Below are positions 1 through 11,030 of a stretch of DNA of 64,000 nucleotides, one piece after another. The position numbers and the translations under genes were made by a program. The stretch is from Linanthus parryae (lineage: Eukaryota > Streptophyta > Magnoliopsida > Ericales > Polemoniaceae). How positions within the stretch are numbered: position 1 is the stretch's first letter; each line of letters opens with the position of its first letter. The notes beneath the pieces were generated by a model, which saw nothing but the letters and a program-made list of their open reading frames with translations, ran no database searches and had not been told where the DNA came from. The DNA is taken from contig JALGPY010000004.1 of the NCBI GenBank assembly GCA_023055425.1, positions 55,637,718 through 55,701,717 of the forward strand, given 5' to 3'.

Positions 1-466
1 CCTTTCCCTCCAATTTCAATTTAAGGTTCTTAAGTTTAAGAAAACCAATAAATCCCTATTTGATGAACATAACAATGGAAAAGGAGAAAGGAAACACATT
101 GAAGGTTTTCTAGCTTATGACTCGCCCAAACATTTGCAAATGTATGAATAACGCATCAGCTATATGTCTGAGAAAGTACGAAAAATAAAACCTAATTAAA
201 AGAAAAATATTAGCTCAAACTTGAAGATTTTTAAGCTTGGTTCGCTAGATTCGAACAATTGAAGTCACTGAATTGTACACAATCCCTGGTAAAAGATGTA
301 ATGACACGTCTAAATTTGTTCTAGCCAGTCAACATATAGCTCACTTCGTTGATTTACATTGTTTATCAATAAATATCCAACTATTAGAAGCATTAATCAA
401 ATAAATATAAATTAAATGATGGCTAGCAGGTAGTACGTTGCTTTACTTAGGTAATAAAAAAAAACA
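1..466. other. AT-rich flank downstream of F-box gene
   Basis: No coding region, RNA gene or repeat boundary could be recognised. It lies 3' of the minus-strand F-box gene. The gene's final codons are followed by GTAAT, which could be a splice donor, so part of this stretch might be an intron or 3' UTR, but I see no acceptor or last exon that I would defend. Confidence 0.4.
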
Positions 467-1844
467 TTACCTTGAGTTAATATTCAGCATCTCAAAATCC
501 TCGCCCACGATAGTATCCTTGAGCGACATGAAGCTAGGACTAAATGCCATTATTTCAAATTCGGAATTCTTCCCACACAGTTCTAGATACTTGTAACCCT
601 CTCCATTTGGCTCAAACCAAAATAGACCACTGGTGGTTGGCTTAAATAATAGCAAACTTCCATTGCTTAGAATACTAATTGGTTTATACGAGTCCAACTT
701 CCACCACCTCAAGGAAGGACTGGTAGTAAGACGGAACTCCTTTGTCCAGGATTCTTGAACACCATATCTTTTCATCACCCATAGAGAAATTTCGTTGCAA
801 GAAGGAAAACACATACATAGACATCCTCTTAGCTCTGCAAGTGTGACATTTCGGCTCCAAGCTAAGTTAATCGCGTGATTATAATAATCGGGTGGTAAAA
901 TTAGTTGAAAATTCTCGTTTCTGAAGTCGAAAGATACTATGTAATCTGTTCTTCTATCATCAAAATACAGCCAATGAATAGCTCCGTTTAGATACGTCGT
1001 GCATCCAAGTTTGTCGTGAGGGTGAGGCGCATTACCAATCCTTTTCCATGAATTTGTGCCAATTGTATGTATTTCAGCCACACTTCCAGTCCACGTAGCT
1101 TCCTCCATGATGGGATCATGTTCCCATTGGTGATCCATTCGATCAAATATCCTGATCACCTTATAGCGGTTATCTTTTGGACTGAAACCCAAAGCACACT
1201 CAACAACACATTCTGGATCCTCATCATCAGGAGTGGGAGTTGGTAGATTTATATACTCTCCTGTAATGGGATTATACACGGCTACTTGATCATTCTTGTG
1301 TGGATTAAATAGACAAAGCAAACCATCACATGAATTTTGCTACGCTGAATCTGTGATCTTTAGCTCTTAATTTGTTTGGATTCTTTCGTTTCTTACTTTC
1401 TTTGGCTTGACTTCCAATCCTCGGCTCCAAATCTGAATTCTGCAATGGAAACTTTAACTTGGCGTCCAACTTGATACTCAAGAATTGGTCAATACTGGAA
1501 GACGAGTATTGATGCTCAAAATTGTACTTGTGATTGGGCGGCTCAAGCAGGTAAAGAGATCGTGAAGAAGACAATGGTCGGATGAGGGCATGGACATGTG
1601 ATTTCTCATAATATTTCTTCGCAAACTCCTCTCCGGAAATTATTGAGCGCCATGTCTTGCACACACATCTACAAACCAGCAATCCCTTCACCGAGAGCAT
1701 CAGAAGTATATCAAACCAAATGTACTTCGGGATTGCTGCCACGGGACAACCAAAGTTTGGATTTTGTTCAACTTCAGATTTGGCTACTTGTTTATCAGGT
1801 TTACAGCTGTTGGAAACCCTATTTCTTCTCCTTACGCTGTCCAT
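467..1844 (-). pseudogene. F-box / FBA-domain protein gene with one-base frameshift
   Basis: F-box proteins of this type bind SKP1 through an N-terminal F-box and recruit a substrate to an SCF ubiquitin ligase through a C-terminal F-box-associated (FBA) domain. The start is taken at the MDSVRRR methionine (1844). An earlier in-frame ATG at 1901 would add 19 residues. The F-box lies about residues 38-80 (IPKYIWFDILLMLSVKGLL, then CRCVCKTWRS). The FBA part starts near LLCLFNPHK, with YNPITGEY, LGFSPKDNRYKV, NSWKRIG, GAIHWLYFDD and SLKDTIV in the usual order. About 450 residues in total would be normal for the family. The frame breaks at 1335-1338, where a run of four A (minus strand) moves the frame to an immediate stop. 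The FBA part stays open in the next frame for 284 residues. It is either a very recent pseudogene or a sequencing error in a live gene. No paralogue in the window is intact. Confidence 0.85.
1335..1338 (-). other. Frameshift site in the F-box gene
   Basis: A four-base homopolymer (TTTT on +, AAAA on -) sits exactly where the F-box frame ends and the FBA frame begins. With three A the two frames would join with no residue lost, and both sides read as conserved F-box protein. The break is therefore a single-base insertion. Confidence 0.8.
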
Positions 1845-3354
1845 GGCTTTCCGACTAATCTGCAATGACTTTACATGTTCAAGACGTAAATAGTTAAACA
1901 AGATTGTTTGAAAGGGTTAAGAAATGTTACATCATTATTTCATTTCATAGAACATAAGCACTCAAATTAAGGAAAATAACAACCCTTAAAAGAAGGCATG
2001 TTATAGAAGCTACACCTGTGGTTTGGCATAGAAGCAGAAACATTCCCATGCCTGACGACACTAATGAAAAGTGATATATTAGGAAATTGCCTGCGCAGAC
2101 AACCTCTATTTCTAACTCGCACCTAAGCAAATATCTCACCAACAATTACCACCCCTGCCGGACCAACTGGTGGGGGACGCAAGATTGCGCGTGAGCAGGG
2201 GGTGGAATACTCACCATAAGATTGTTTTAGTTGAATTAATTGCTCATCTCTTTTGTCAACTGCCCTTATAAAGAAACCCATAAGAAGCATGCATGTGTAT
2301 TTACATGAGTAAAAATGATTTTAGAAAATGTTGCAAAATTTGAATACTTTTTGAAGCTGCCAAGGTCCAGAATTGATAAAAGCTATTGAACCAAGCCAAA
2401 GTTTAGGCAACAATACACTTATGAAGCTGCCAAGGTCCAGAATTGAAAAAGCTATTGAACGAAGCTAAATTTTAGGCAACAATACACTTACGGTCCGTTT
2501 GGATAACCATGGCTTTGGGGCTGGATTTGGATTTGGGCAGATATGGAATCAAATTCTGCGTTTGGATACACTATAAGGGCCTGGATTTGATTTTGCATAA
2601 ATCCAAACCCAATTATTGTTAATAATTTGAAATTCTAATCTCACACCCATCATTTCAAATCACGCGAGTGGAAAACTTTGAAACCGAATTAGTAAGTCTC
2701 GGCTTCTCATCTTGAAACTGACAGTTGATGTTTTGTCTCTAACACATAGAGAGTCATCTTTTTGAGTCGGTGTGTTGGCTACTTGGCTTCGGGGTCAGCA
2801 CTCTCCACATGTGTGGTAAAAGACTATTTTGTTTTTTACTTACTACACCTCCAATAAGGGTATGTCTGGGTGTGAACTATTGTGTTGGTCAGTGGCGGAG
2901 CCAGGATTTCATCGAAGGGCTCTTGATTTTTTTTGATAAATCGTACTCTTGATTTGAATCTCTTTAAGAAGCTTTCTTTTCTTGGTTAAATGTGTATGGA
3001 CCCTAATTTTTATGTGAAATCCCCCATTTCTCAATTTCATATTTGTCTGATTTGATATCAAATTTCAATAGAAGAAATTGAGAAGATAGGATTTGGATAA
3101 AAATTGACTCCCAATTTCGATGACTATATTTGTTAAACCATGTGGGAGTTACTTTTGTATTTTAACATCTTAAATTTAGTAAAGCATTCTTGACCCAAAA
3201 AAAGTGTATTAAAGCATATGTGAAAAAAAAAAAAAAAAAAAAAAAAAATCAACATCACGTGCGATTAAGAGCGTGATGGATGTACCAACTGTGCTGGATT
3301 TTGCGCTTTAGTTGATGTGGATACCTTTTTAACATGGCATATGTTAATAAAAGA

Positions 3355-3628
3355 TTAAAACACCCACTGTGGGGCTCGGACTTACGCCAAAGAGAATACG
3401 AGCGTCATGCTTTACCAACTAAGCTCAGCGAGCTTTAGTGAGTAAGCCTATGTGGGTATTTCATGTATCATGAGCAGGGGCACAACTAACGAAATTAAAA
3501 CACCCACTGTGGGGCTCGAACTCACGCCAAAGAGAATAAGAGCATCATGCTTTACCAATTAAGCTCGGCGAGCTGTTGTGACCCAGCCTATGTGAGTACT
3601 GTATGTATCGTGAGCAGGGGCACAACTG
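3355..3628. repeat. 140-bp tandem duplication
   Basis: Two copies start at 3355 and 3495, with a period of 140 bp and clear but imperfect identity. Each begins TTAAAACACCCACTGTGGGG and ends GAGCAGGGGCACAACT. The unit carries a tRNA-like segment on the minus strand. Confidence 0.9.
3501..3575 (-). other. tRNA-like segment with A-box and B-box
   Basis: On the minus strand there is a good pol III A-box (GAGCTTAATTGGTAAAGC, with a GCTT/AAGC D-stem) followed at tRNA spacing by a B-box-like GAGTTCGAGCCCC that forms most of a T-arm. The anticodon stem does not pair and the acceptor stem is poor, so it is not a working tRNA. A parallel copy lies at about 3361-3435. It is probably tRNA-derived (SINE-head-like) sequence caught in the hAT element. 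Confidence 0.5.
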
Positions 3629-4600
3629 AAAAATTCTTACAAAAGTACAGGTAATCTAATGCTTCAGGAAAATTCTGGGGGGGGGGGGGGGGGGTCACGT
3701 GCCCCCCCAGCCCCTTCTAAGCTCCGCCCCTGGTGTTGGTGTGGGAAAATTAGCTGCATTTTATGTCTTAATGTAATTTCTAAATCTTTCACATTTCACA
3801 TATATATTATTGAAAGTTTTGGACTATTGTTTTTTTATATGATGTGTATGATAGAAAAACAAAACAACTTATTACCAATAAAAAAATTAAACAAAATTTT
3901 AGATTTGTATTCGTTAGTTTCAAATGTCCGAAAATAGTATTTTTTTTATCAAAACTTTAGACTCTATTTATTGTTTCTTTAGAATAGACAGTATTTAGTG
4001 TTGAGATAAAAAAAAAAAAAAAATGATTTTTTATCTATATTTCAACGTCAAAATTATTAAAATTATATGTTCAGTATCAAATATTATTTTTTGTTCACTT
4101 GGCTTTTACATCATAGTTTAAAATTGTGAAATTTAGATCAGATTCCTTTACTCATCTAAAGCAACCAAACAAGATATTTCAAATTTGGGATTTCAAATTC
4201 TTGATTGCTAATATCATCCAAACAAAGGAATTTGAATAATTATGTATTTCAAATTTGAGGATTTGGAATCTTTGGATTTGAAATCCAAAGCCAAATTCAG
4301 GTTACCAAACGCAATCTTAAGTGATTTCAAATCTCATTGGCTGAATTATAATTTGTGGATATGAAAGGGTTAAGTAAAGTTCTCTATATCATGGAGGGGC
4401 CAAAAGTAAAATAAATTTGTAAAAATAATCTAAAATGTAGGAGTGAAATATGAATTTTTCAAAAGTTTGCGGGGGTTATGGCCCCCCTTTTGTGCCCCTC
4501 TCAGTCCGTCACATGGCACAACTAACCTCACAAACTAATAACAGGTCAACAGCGTCTTCCTCAACGCCATCGTCCACAGATCCAGTGAAAATTGGGTCAT

Positions 4601-5499
4601 TGCCGCCACCGACAGTCCAAGCCAAGATCACAGAGCCCCTAACAATATCTGGTTCTGGTTCCCAAGTCGCATAGAATATAATTCTCAATTTTATACACCA
4701 TTGTCAAACACTTCTTCTACCTCAATCCTAGACTCAAACTGACCACAAAACGTCCGTGGACCCAGCTTAACTCAATCAAATCTACTCCCAGACCCATGAA
4801 CTACTTAATTTGGGTTTGGATTTGGGTACTGATTTAAGGGCCTTGATTCCTCTTATTCTGTATTGGATTTGATTTTTTGTTAGAGTCGAGATCAGGAAGA
4901 AAAATTGGGTTGCAAGGTACAACTCTCTATCATGTGACGTGGTTCAGCAAACCAGTTTGTGGCTGCAGCGGGAGCGTTTATGCTCTGGTTTGGAGGTGGT
5001 GGTGGTCGTGCTTTGGGTCACAGACAATGGTGGTCCTGGTTTGAGTTGTGATGAGAATATGGAGGACATTCAGATTAGCTTAATGAAGAAGGATCAAGCT
5101 AAAATACTCCGAGAGGAGAGGTTGTTCGACCCTAGATGAGAGGAGAGGTTGTTTTTATTTATTCAAATTGATCTAAGAGGTGGTTCATCCAGCCATACAC
5201 TTAATTCATGTTGTTACATGCTACCATGTCACTAAAAAGCAGTTTCAGAGTGTCATCAAGACAACCTGATTACCAGCAAGTAATAAATGCTTACAAGCTT
5301 GGAAAAGCAGATCAAACAACGATTTGCTTGAACTTGCATTTCTATTAATTAAAATTTAGTATATTGCCTCTTTTGGCTTGTTTAACGAAGCAAGAGTAGT
5401 AAACTTACTGGCCATTGCTAGTTCATTTTAGGCAGTAATTTGTTCGAAAAAGATCATTTCTATAGTAGCATTAGGCTATAAAAGTGTTATGTCATGGGC
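4601..5499. other. Unassigned intergenic stretch
   Basis: Short open frames exist here (near 4450-4674 and 4939-5139), but they show no recognisable domain and no conservation with the related copy at 28.4 kb. I see no gene, RNA or repeat boundary that can be supported. Confidence 0.3.
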
Positions 5500-6287
5500 C
5501 AGGCGTTTTGGCGCACTCATGGACGAGTTTCAATGAACGAATATGCCATGGTACTTGGAACGGATTCTATGGATAAGGAGTGAGCAGTTTCAATGCTTTC
5601 ACTCAACAGTATGTGCACCCTTGGAGATGGGGTACCAAAGTTGTCTCGCTGATAAGGGAACTAAGAGGAAAGTTAAAGCATTTTCAGTACTCTGATTGGT
5701 TGAGAGTTCCAAAGGGGTCGAGAGTCCAACATGAAAGTTGTCACTGAAGAAAACGATTAGCCATGGTATTGGGGAAAAGACCTCGCTTGCTGAAAGGTTT
5801 GTTGATTCCCCAAAGAGTGTGGTGGAGCGTAAACAAAGGTGACAGGTTCTTTGCCAATTCCGAAAGAGGAGCATGGCACAAGATGGAGGAAAGAGACATT
5901 ACAATGGTTGACTTGAAGCCCAAGGCAAAAATAGGACGTCCTTACGAACCTAGGATGGGAGAAATGACTTTCACTCTGAGTGGCGAGTCTTGTGGCTAAA
6001 GGATGGCATGGAGGACAATAGTTTTATGCTAGGAGTGGGAAGAAGCTTTTGCCGCGACAACTCCAGTACACTTGATCATTGCACATGGGACTCTTAAGGA
6101 TACATGGGAGGCAATTCCGAGCAATCTTAGCTAACAAGGTTGGACCCGAGGAGACACCAAGCACACAAAGTACTTGGGAGATGGAAGAGAGCGTCATTCG
6201 ATAGAACGACCAAGCACATGGGGCAAAGACATGACCTAAGAATCCCGGGCCGAACGGTCGTCGAGGTCGTGATGAACAAGGGGAATT
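5500..6287 (+). mobile_element. Decayed Ty3/gypsy internal remnant
   Basis: Around 5541-5660 the translated sequence keeps a gypsy protease-to-RT linker pattern: a Met-Val-Leu-Gly segment, then a Leu-Asn-Ser-Met-Cys segment. Stops and shifts interrupt it. The same pattern recurs in direct orientation at 50.70-50.80 kb, and the following 5760-6110 matches 50.92-51.36 kb. The end, AACAAGGGGAATT just before the LTR at 6288, looks like a polypurine tract. No frame is usable. Confidence 0.6.
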
Positions 6288-6769
6288 TGTCACGAGTCGA
6301 GCGTTTTGGCACACCCGCAAACAATGTTTCTGGCGTTCAACCCGCGACCGTAGTCCAATCTGTAGCACGCTTTGTTGATCGACGGTATAAAACCCTAGGG
6401 ACAAGTTCTAAAAGGGGCATTATTGTACTTTGTATGGAACGTTCTAGAATATTGTAGAAGGGTTAGGATTATAATTATAAGGCGATTGAAGGCCCATGTC
6501 CAAGGCCTCTCTGTCTCCACCGTGAGATACATGCTATCTAGACAGTAGATATGGATACGAACTTGTATATATATGGGGCGCATGAAGCCAATCCCTCCAA
6601 GACATGCATTGCTCGCTTGTTCTCCAGTAGAAGTTCTCTTCCATTATATTTGTTTGTACTTACTGTTCTTCTAGGTGTTTAAAGTTCCGAAGGCTGACTT
6701 CGAAGAATGAAAAGGAGGAATCTCAAGTGCCGCATCGGAGCAACGAGCCAGAACGTTTGGCCCGTGACA
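6288..6769 (+). repeat. 3' LTR of the decayed gypsy element
   Basis: This 482-bp unit starts TGTCACG and ends CGTGACA, perfect 7-bp terminal inverted repeats of TG...CA type. A purine-rich tract precedes it, which marks it as a 3' LTR. The flanking pentamers (GAATT and CTTAG) differ, so it is not a solo LTR with a preserved target duplication. It contains a TATAAAA box. Confidence 0.7.
6386..6392 (+). promoter_or_regulatory. TATA box in gypsy LTR
   Basis: TATAAAA lies about 100 bp into the LTR, preceded by GACGG and followed by CCCTAGGG. The position is plausible for the U3 promoter. There is no evidence of activity. Confidence 0.45.
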
Positions 6770-7587
6770 CTTAGCTACAAAATTTGTCAGGCTAACTTTG
6801 AATTTTATGCAGATATAAGAGTTATTCTTCACTAGTTCTTTAAGAAATTTTATGAACCTATCAAGACGGCTCTTCTTGTTGTGTTCAAACTTAACTGATC
6901 ATCAACCCCTCCACCTTTGATTGTGGTGTCATTCATTCCACATTTTTTGGGTAGTTCGTGGATTCTCATTCCAGATTATATTGGGGTCGCGTCTCTTCCA
7001 TTGATCAAATTTATATTATGTTGGAGGCGTGGTGGTAGCACGTGTTCGGGTAAGGGATCAGTGTTGTGGCAATGACGGTGGTGGAAGTTTTCGCGGCGGA
7101 GTTCAACTGAGTGAGTTAAAGATATCTAGCAAGCACGGTTTGTAGAGAAGACGAGGGTTGTGACTTGTGATTGGTGTGTGGCAGTGAGTTTCGGGTTGGG
7201 CAGTGATTTTGTGAACACATGTTGCGAGATTGGTTGTGATGGCGGGTGTGGGCATGGTGTATCCTAAGTGTTGGTGGAGAAATGACGTGTTGGTGGAGAA
7301 ATGACGTGTTGGTGGTTCCTGGTTCGGGTGGTTGTGGGTGGTTGTGGTGGTTCGGGTGGTCGTGGCCTGTGGATGGTGGTAGTGATCCGTTGGTGATTGG
7401 TTATGGGTTTTGGAGGAGGAAGGGAGAGAGAAGATGGAAGGGCTAAAATGTGTACTTTATCAATAAACTGAGTGAGTTTCCAATATCGATCCTTTATGTT
7501 AGTCACAGGGTAGTTTTGTATGTAAGTTTTATGGATGGTAATTAGATCCGATCTGATGGAATATCCCGCATGACCCAAATCTAATAG
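6770..7587. other. Unassigned stretch with short tandem repeat
   Basis: No gene is recognised. G/T-rich sequence near 7246-7446 makes a Trp/Gly-rich open frame that looks like low complexity. A 19-bp unit (TGTTGGTGGAGAAATGACG) is repeated at 7269-7287 and 7288-7306, with a partial third copy. Confidence 0.4.
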
Positions 7588-9780
7588 CCATTTATAAATG
7601 GATCGGATATTAACCACAAGGTTTGGCAACCCTCGAAACCCAATACGATCCAATCATGATATTATACCTATTCACCTCAATAATATACACGTATTTACAT
7701 ATAAATAGATGATTTACTCTTTTTTACTTTATAGAATGTTCAATATCTCTATGCCTTTATTATGATAGAATTGATGAAATACAAAGTCTAAACTGTTCCA
7801 ATTAGCACTAAGATTCATTATTAAGTTAGACAAAAATGAACTAATAATATTGTATGTCACGATTCAATTGATAATCCAATTCGAATCCAGCAAAATCCGA
7901 TTTCAATCCTAAGAAATCCGAATCGATCCAATTCGGAGCCAGTAGATACGGATTTCGATATAGGCTGATCTGATCCGAACTCGTCCGTTACAATCCCTAA
8001 TAGTTTTGGCACCAATTGGGGTGTTTCCTGAATTTCTCCATAGAATACGGGTAGTTCCTGGCTTTATGCCAAAGCACAGGGAAGTTCTGTAAATTATCCA
8101 AAATAAAAAACTGCAGAATAATCTAACAAAGACCAGTTGATAACATTTAGAGTAAAAAAGCTGTGTCAAAATCCCAAAAGATGAAAATCAGAAAACCATT
8201 TAGTGCAAATTGAAAATCTCTACCATTTGAGATTCAGCAATTTTGGGATCAACCCTAAACAGGTTCAGAGATTGGATGAAATCTCTGTTCAACCCACTGC
8301 AATTAATACATAGATGTTCAACCCACTGCAATTAGAGTCTAAGTTCTCAAGAAACCAAACTTATATAGAGACTTGCAAGATCCATTAACAGAGTGACTCA
8401 CCAGAAGCTATATCGGCCAGGGATTTCGAAGAGAAAAGTAACTGTTGTTCTTGGTGATGAAATCGCTTTGTATGACGAATGAGGATTGTTTTTAAGGTTC
8501 TTACATTTACCAGCTAAAATTTAATGACTGCTTTGATCCGATGGTCAAAAAAGGAAAAGTGAATAGTAAAGGCTGTTTGTCATGTAGCACTATGGTCTAC
8601 ACCCACGGAACTCGTAGTTAACTCTCGCATTATCAGGTTTGGAAGGATATTAGATTTCAAATTAAAGATTTTTTTCTAAAAAAATTAAAATGTATGGTAG
8701 TTTCTTACCTTTTGTATCATTCCAATAGAAAAAATGTAAAATAGTTAAATGAGTTTATTGAAAATAATTAATGTTCCATATGTCTTTCTTATTTCGTTAT
8801 ACATACATTTCGATGTTTTATGTATATTCAAAGTTGAGCTGAACTGGCGAAATATCTTCCTGTTCAGAAAAAGTCAAGAACCATATTAGCAGAATTAAAA
8901 GTAACATTTGTGTATGTCAGGTTAACAGCATTTCCAACCAGTATTAGAATGATAATTGAGCTGCAGCATAGCTCTGCAGTTTCTCTAAGCTATCTAGATT
9001 TTCTTTTTCAAAATGGCGAATTCCTGTCCTCTAAAGAGGAAATGGAGTTCAATAAATTAAAGAAAATGAGATAGAAGAAACCAAGATTGTTAATAAAGTT
9101 GCTATGCACTTCATTAATGTTTGGTTAGCACTTGAGTGCCTGTACGTTTAGCTGCAAACATGTGCTCAAGAGTACATAGAAGAAATCATTTGACCTACCA
9201 AACCAAAGACGGCAGTAAAATCACATCCCTTCTCTTGTTAACTAGGTTAAATAGATCTTCGAGTAACTCCAAAGCCGTGGGTTCTGGGACAGTTTACTTT
9301 GACTGTTATACATGAAGTAAAATTCAGGCGTTTTTGTACATTCCAGTAGACTATTGGATGAACAGTACAAATGAGATGAGCTAAATATAAATATGGTAAC
9401 TTGTTCATGTATGGTAAGTTTGCAGGCAAATCCAGTTTCACCTCCCCACATATTCAATATGTCATTGGAGCGACTTTGAAATAACTAAAATAGACCTACA
9501 TCCCACAAAATCTCTCAGTTAACTAACTGACCATGTGAGAAAGACATCAGCTAGTTGGATGCACATAAAAATAAGAATATATCACACGTTGAAGAGCCAG
9601 TCTTATAATCAGGTCTCGTGCTTAAAAAGGTAGTAGCCAATATAACATGTAATTAGAAGCATTTAACGAGTAACACAGACGTATTTAATAGCCATTCCGA
9701 CCCAACATTAAAGGTTTACATACTAGAGAAAGTTTAAGCAATCACGCATTAGAGATGAAGGTTAAGGTGGTAACTGTATT
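7588..9780. other. Outer non-coding part of copy A
   Basis: AT-rich sequence that recurs at 51.40-53.6 kb (same orientation) and at 48.87-50.08 plus 36.3-37.24 kb (inverted). No reading frame is conserved among the three copies. Given its place it may be old 3' flank or intron of the F-box gene fragment at 9.8 kb. Confidence 0.5.
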
Positions 9781-9804
9781 TGTGGAGTACAGAAGCCATA
9801 CCTT

Positions 9805-10260
9805 GAAGTAATAATATTCAACACCTCCACATTCTCTACTACTGCAGCATCCTTCAAAGAAATGAAGCTAGGAATTGAGGCAATCGCTTCATATTTAGAC
9901 TTGAAACCCATGATCTAGAGAAATTTATCACTCATTCCACCGGAATCGTGGTAAAATAAAGTGCTGCCCAGATGAAGAACTAACAGTAAACCTGGACTCC
10001 TCAAAACAGTCTTTCGTTCCATATCCTGAAGTTGTGAGAGTAAGATGGTGCTCCTTTGTCCAAAACCCTTGAACAGCTAAATCTCTCAAAAGAAGTCCCT
10101 CATGACTAGGATGGCACATACAAAGGCAGCAACTTAACTGCTCAAGTGAGATATAATCTGATCCCCAACGAACTTTTCACTGACAAAGTTGAAGGAATTG
10201 ACATAATCTGTTATATTCTCCTCTCCGAAAAGCCAATGAACCAATATATGAGAGGAACTC
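9805..10260 (-). pseudogene. F-box-associated domain fragment, copy A
   Basis: The C-terminal half of an FBA domain. Visible motifs are the GSLAFRRGE segment, LCMCHPS, VQGFWTKEHHLTL and IPSFISLKDAAV, equivalent to GAIHWLYFDD, LCMCFPS, VQESWTKEFRLT and SPSFMSLKDTIV in the gene at 0.5-1.8 kb. The reading frame shifts at about 9.96 kb, and a TAG lies just before the IMGF segment (near 9915). No F-box is found upstream (10.3-11.0 kb), only remnants of uncertain frame. Copies B (35.8-36.3 kb) and C (53.6-54.1 kb) are homologous. A and B share a deletion of about 25 bp that C lacks. It cannot make a working F-box protein. Confidence 0.75.
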
Positions 10261-11022
10261 AATTAGCCACCTACCTTGACTCTTATCCTCCGCCAGCCAG
10301 TTGTTTGTCGAACATCCAAATCACCCTATTATACTGATTAGCTTGGTCGACTTTTGAAACAACCCCTTTGAGACTTGAAAGACCCATCAGCCTTTGTACG
10401 ATGAGCTCGCACTCAGCAACAGAATCAGTGACCATTGGGCTTCACTGTGATGCCTGTTGAGAACCAATCAACTTCTGGTTGCACATTCCTGTTAGCTACA
10501 CTTTCATTGTTGAACACCCCCATCCGAATGAATTGCAGAAGGAACTCCCCAGGTGCATGATGTCACTAGCCACCCAGTTGAACCCATAATCAGAGATTGA
10601 AACAACATGGGTAATTGAAAGAACCAAAGTTGCTATTTTGAAGTTGGGATAAAACCCTAGTTTTTCTTCTTCCCATTTTCATGGATCTACAGAGGAACAA
10701 CACGGGTAAGGCACAACAGAAGCAGATGTACAGAAAACAAGAAGGAATTGTTAACGATGGGGGGTTTTGTTGTACGTATTACACAGTTGACTACTCAGAT
10801 TGAGCACAACCAATGAATCTGTAAATGACTGTAATTGATTGACTGAGATGTAAAACCCTACAAACAGACAGTGAGAAAAACAAACCACGACAGAAATTTA
10901 GCAGCCTTCTCAACAATCTGTCAGAGTCAGAGCAGAGAACCGGAATCATCATTATCAGAAGAAGATATACAGTTTTTCTCGGCTCGAACAGGAAAAAAGC
11001 TTTGGCAAATTATACTCCATGG
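10261..11022. other. Upstream remnant of F-box copy A
   Basis: The stretch is shared with 35.1-35.83 kb (inverted) and in part with 54.08-54.6 kb (direct). It probably holds the decayed N-terminal half and 5' flank of the F-box gene, but no F-box motif survives that I can point to. Confidence 0.45.
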
Positions 11023-11030
11023 GTCGCAGT

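Larger units (their letters stand above)
2890..3732. mobile_element. hAT-type non-autonomous element nested in the Harbinger-like one
   Basis: The left end is CAGTGGCGGAGCC and the right end, read inwards, is CAGGGGCGGAGCT. Both sides are flanked by the identical 8-bp direct repeat GTGTTGGT (2882-2889 and 3733-3740), the target duplication length of hAT elements. The 843-bp body has no transposase. It contains long A and G homopolymers and a 140-bp tandem duplication with tRNA-like content. Confidence 0.85.
2491..4316. mobile_element. PIF/Harbinger-like non-autonomous element
   Basis: The termini are imperfect inverted repeats: CGGTCCGTTTGGATAACC on the left, and GATTGCGTTTGGTAACC on the right read inwards. 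Both continue into TTTGGATTT-rich sequence. The flanks carry TTA at 2488-2490 and TTA at 4317-4319, the 3-bp target duplication typical of PIF/Harbinger. The related copy near 28.66 kb reads straight through the site without the element. No transposase is visible, so it would depend on another element. Its length of 1.8 kb is inflated by the nested hAT element. Confidence 0.7.
1985..4600. repeat. Segment with inverted copy at 28.44-29.13 kb, interrupted by transposons
   Basis: The parts 1985-2490 and 4317-4600 match, in reverse complement, the continuous stretch 28440-29130. Shared landmarks are the GCCTGACGACACTAATGAAAAG block, the GACCAACTGG block, AAGCATGCATG and the block ending in AAATCTCATTGGCTGAA. 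The copy at 28.6 kb lacks the 1.8 kb between them, which is the Harbinger-like insertion described next. No coding region is recognised in the shared sequence. Confidence 0.75.

Noticed and set aside
1598..1893. Plus-strand frames over the F-box region
   Set aside because: They are antisense shadows of the conserved minus-strand F-box domain.
3361..3575. Genuine tRNA genes on the minus strand
   Set aside because: A- and B-boxes are present, but the anticodon and acceptor stems do not pair, so I list them only as tRNA-like.
4450..4674. 74-residue Ser/Thr-rich frame
   Set aside because: Absent as a frame from the homologous segment at 28.44 kb. Likely chance.
6283..6774. Solo LTR
   Set aside because: The flanking pentamers differ and a polypurine tract with decayed gypsy sequence precedes it, so a 3' LTR is the better reading.
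7264..7653. 129-residue minus-strand open frame, Pro/Thr-rich at the end
   Set aside because: Low-complexity translation of a G/T-rich tract with a 19-bp tandem repeat. No domain.
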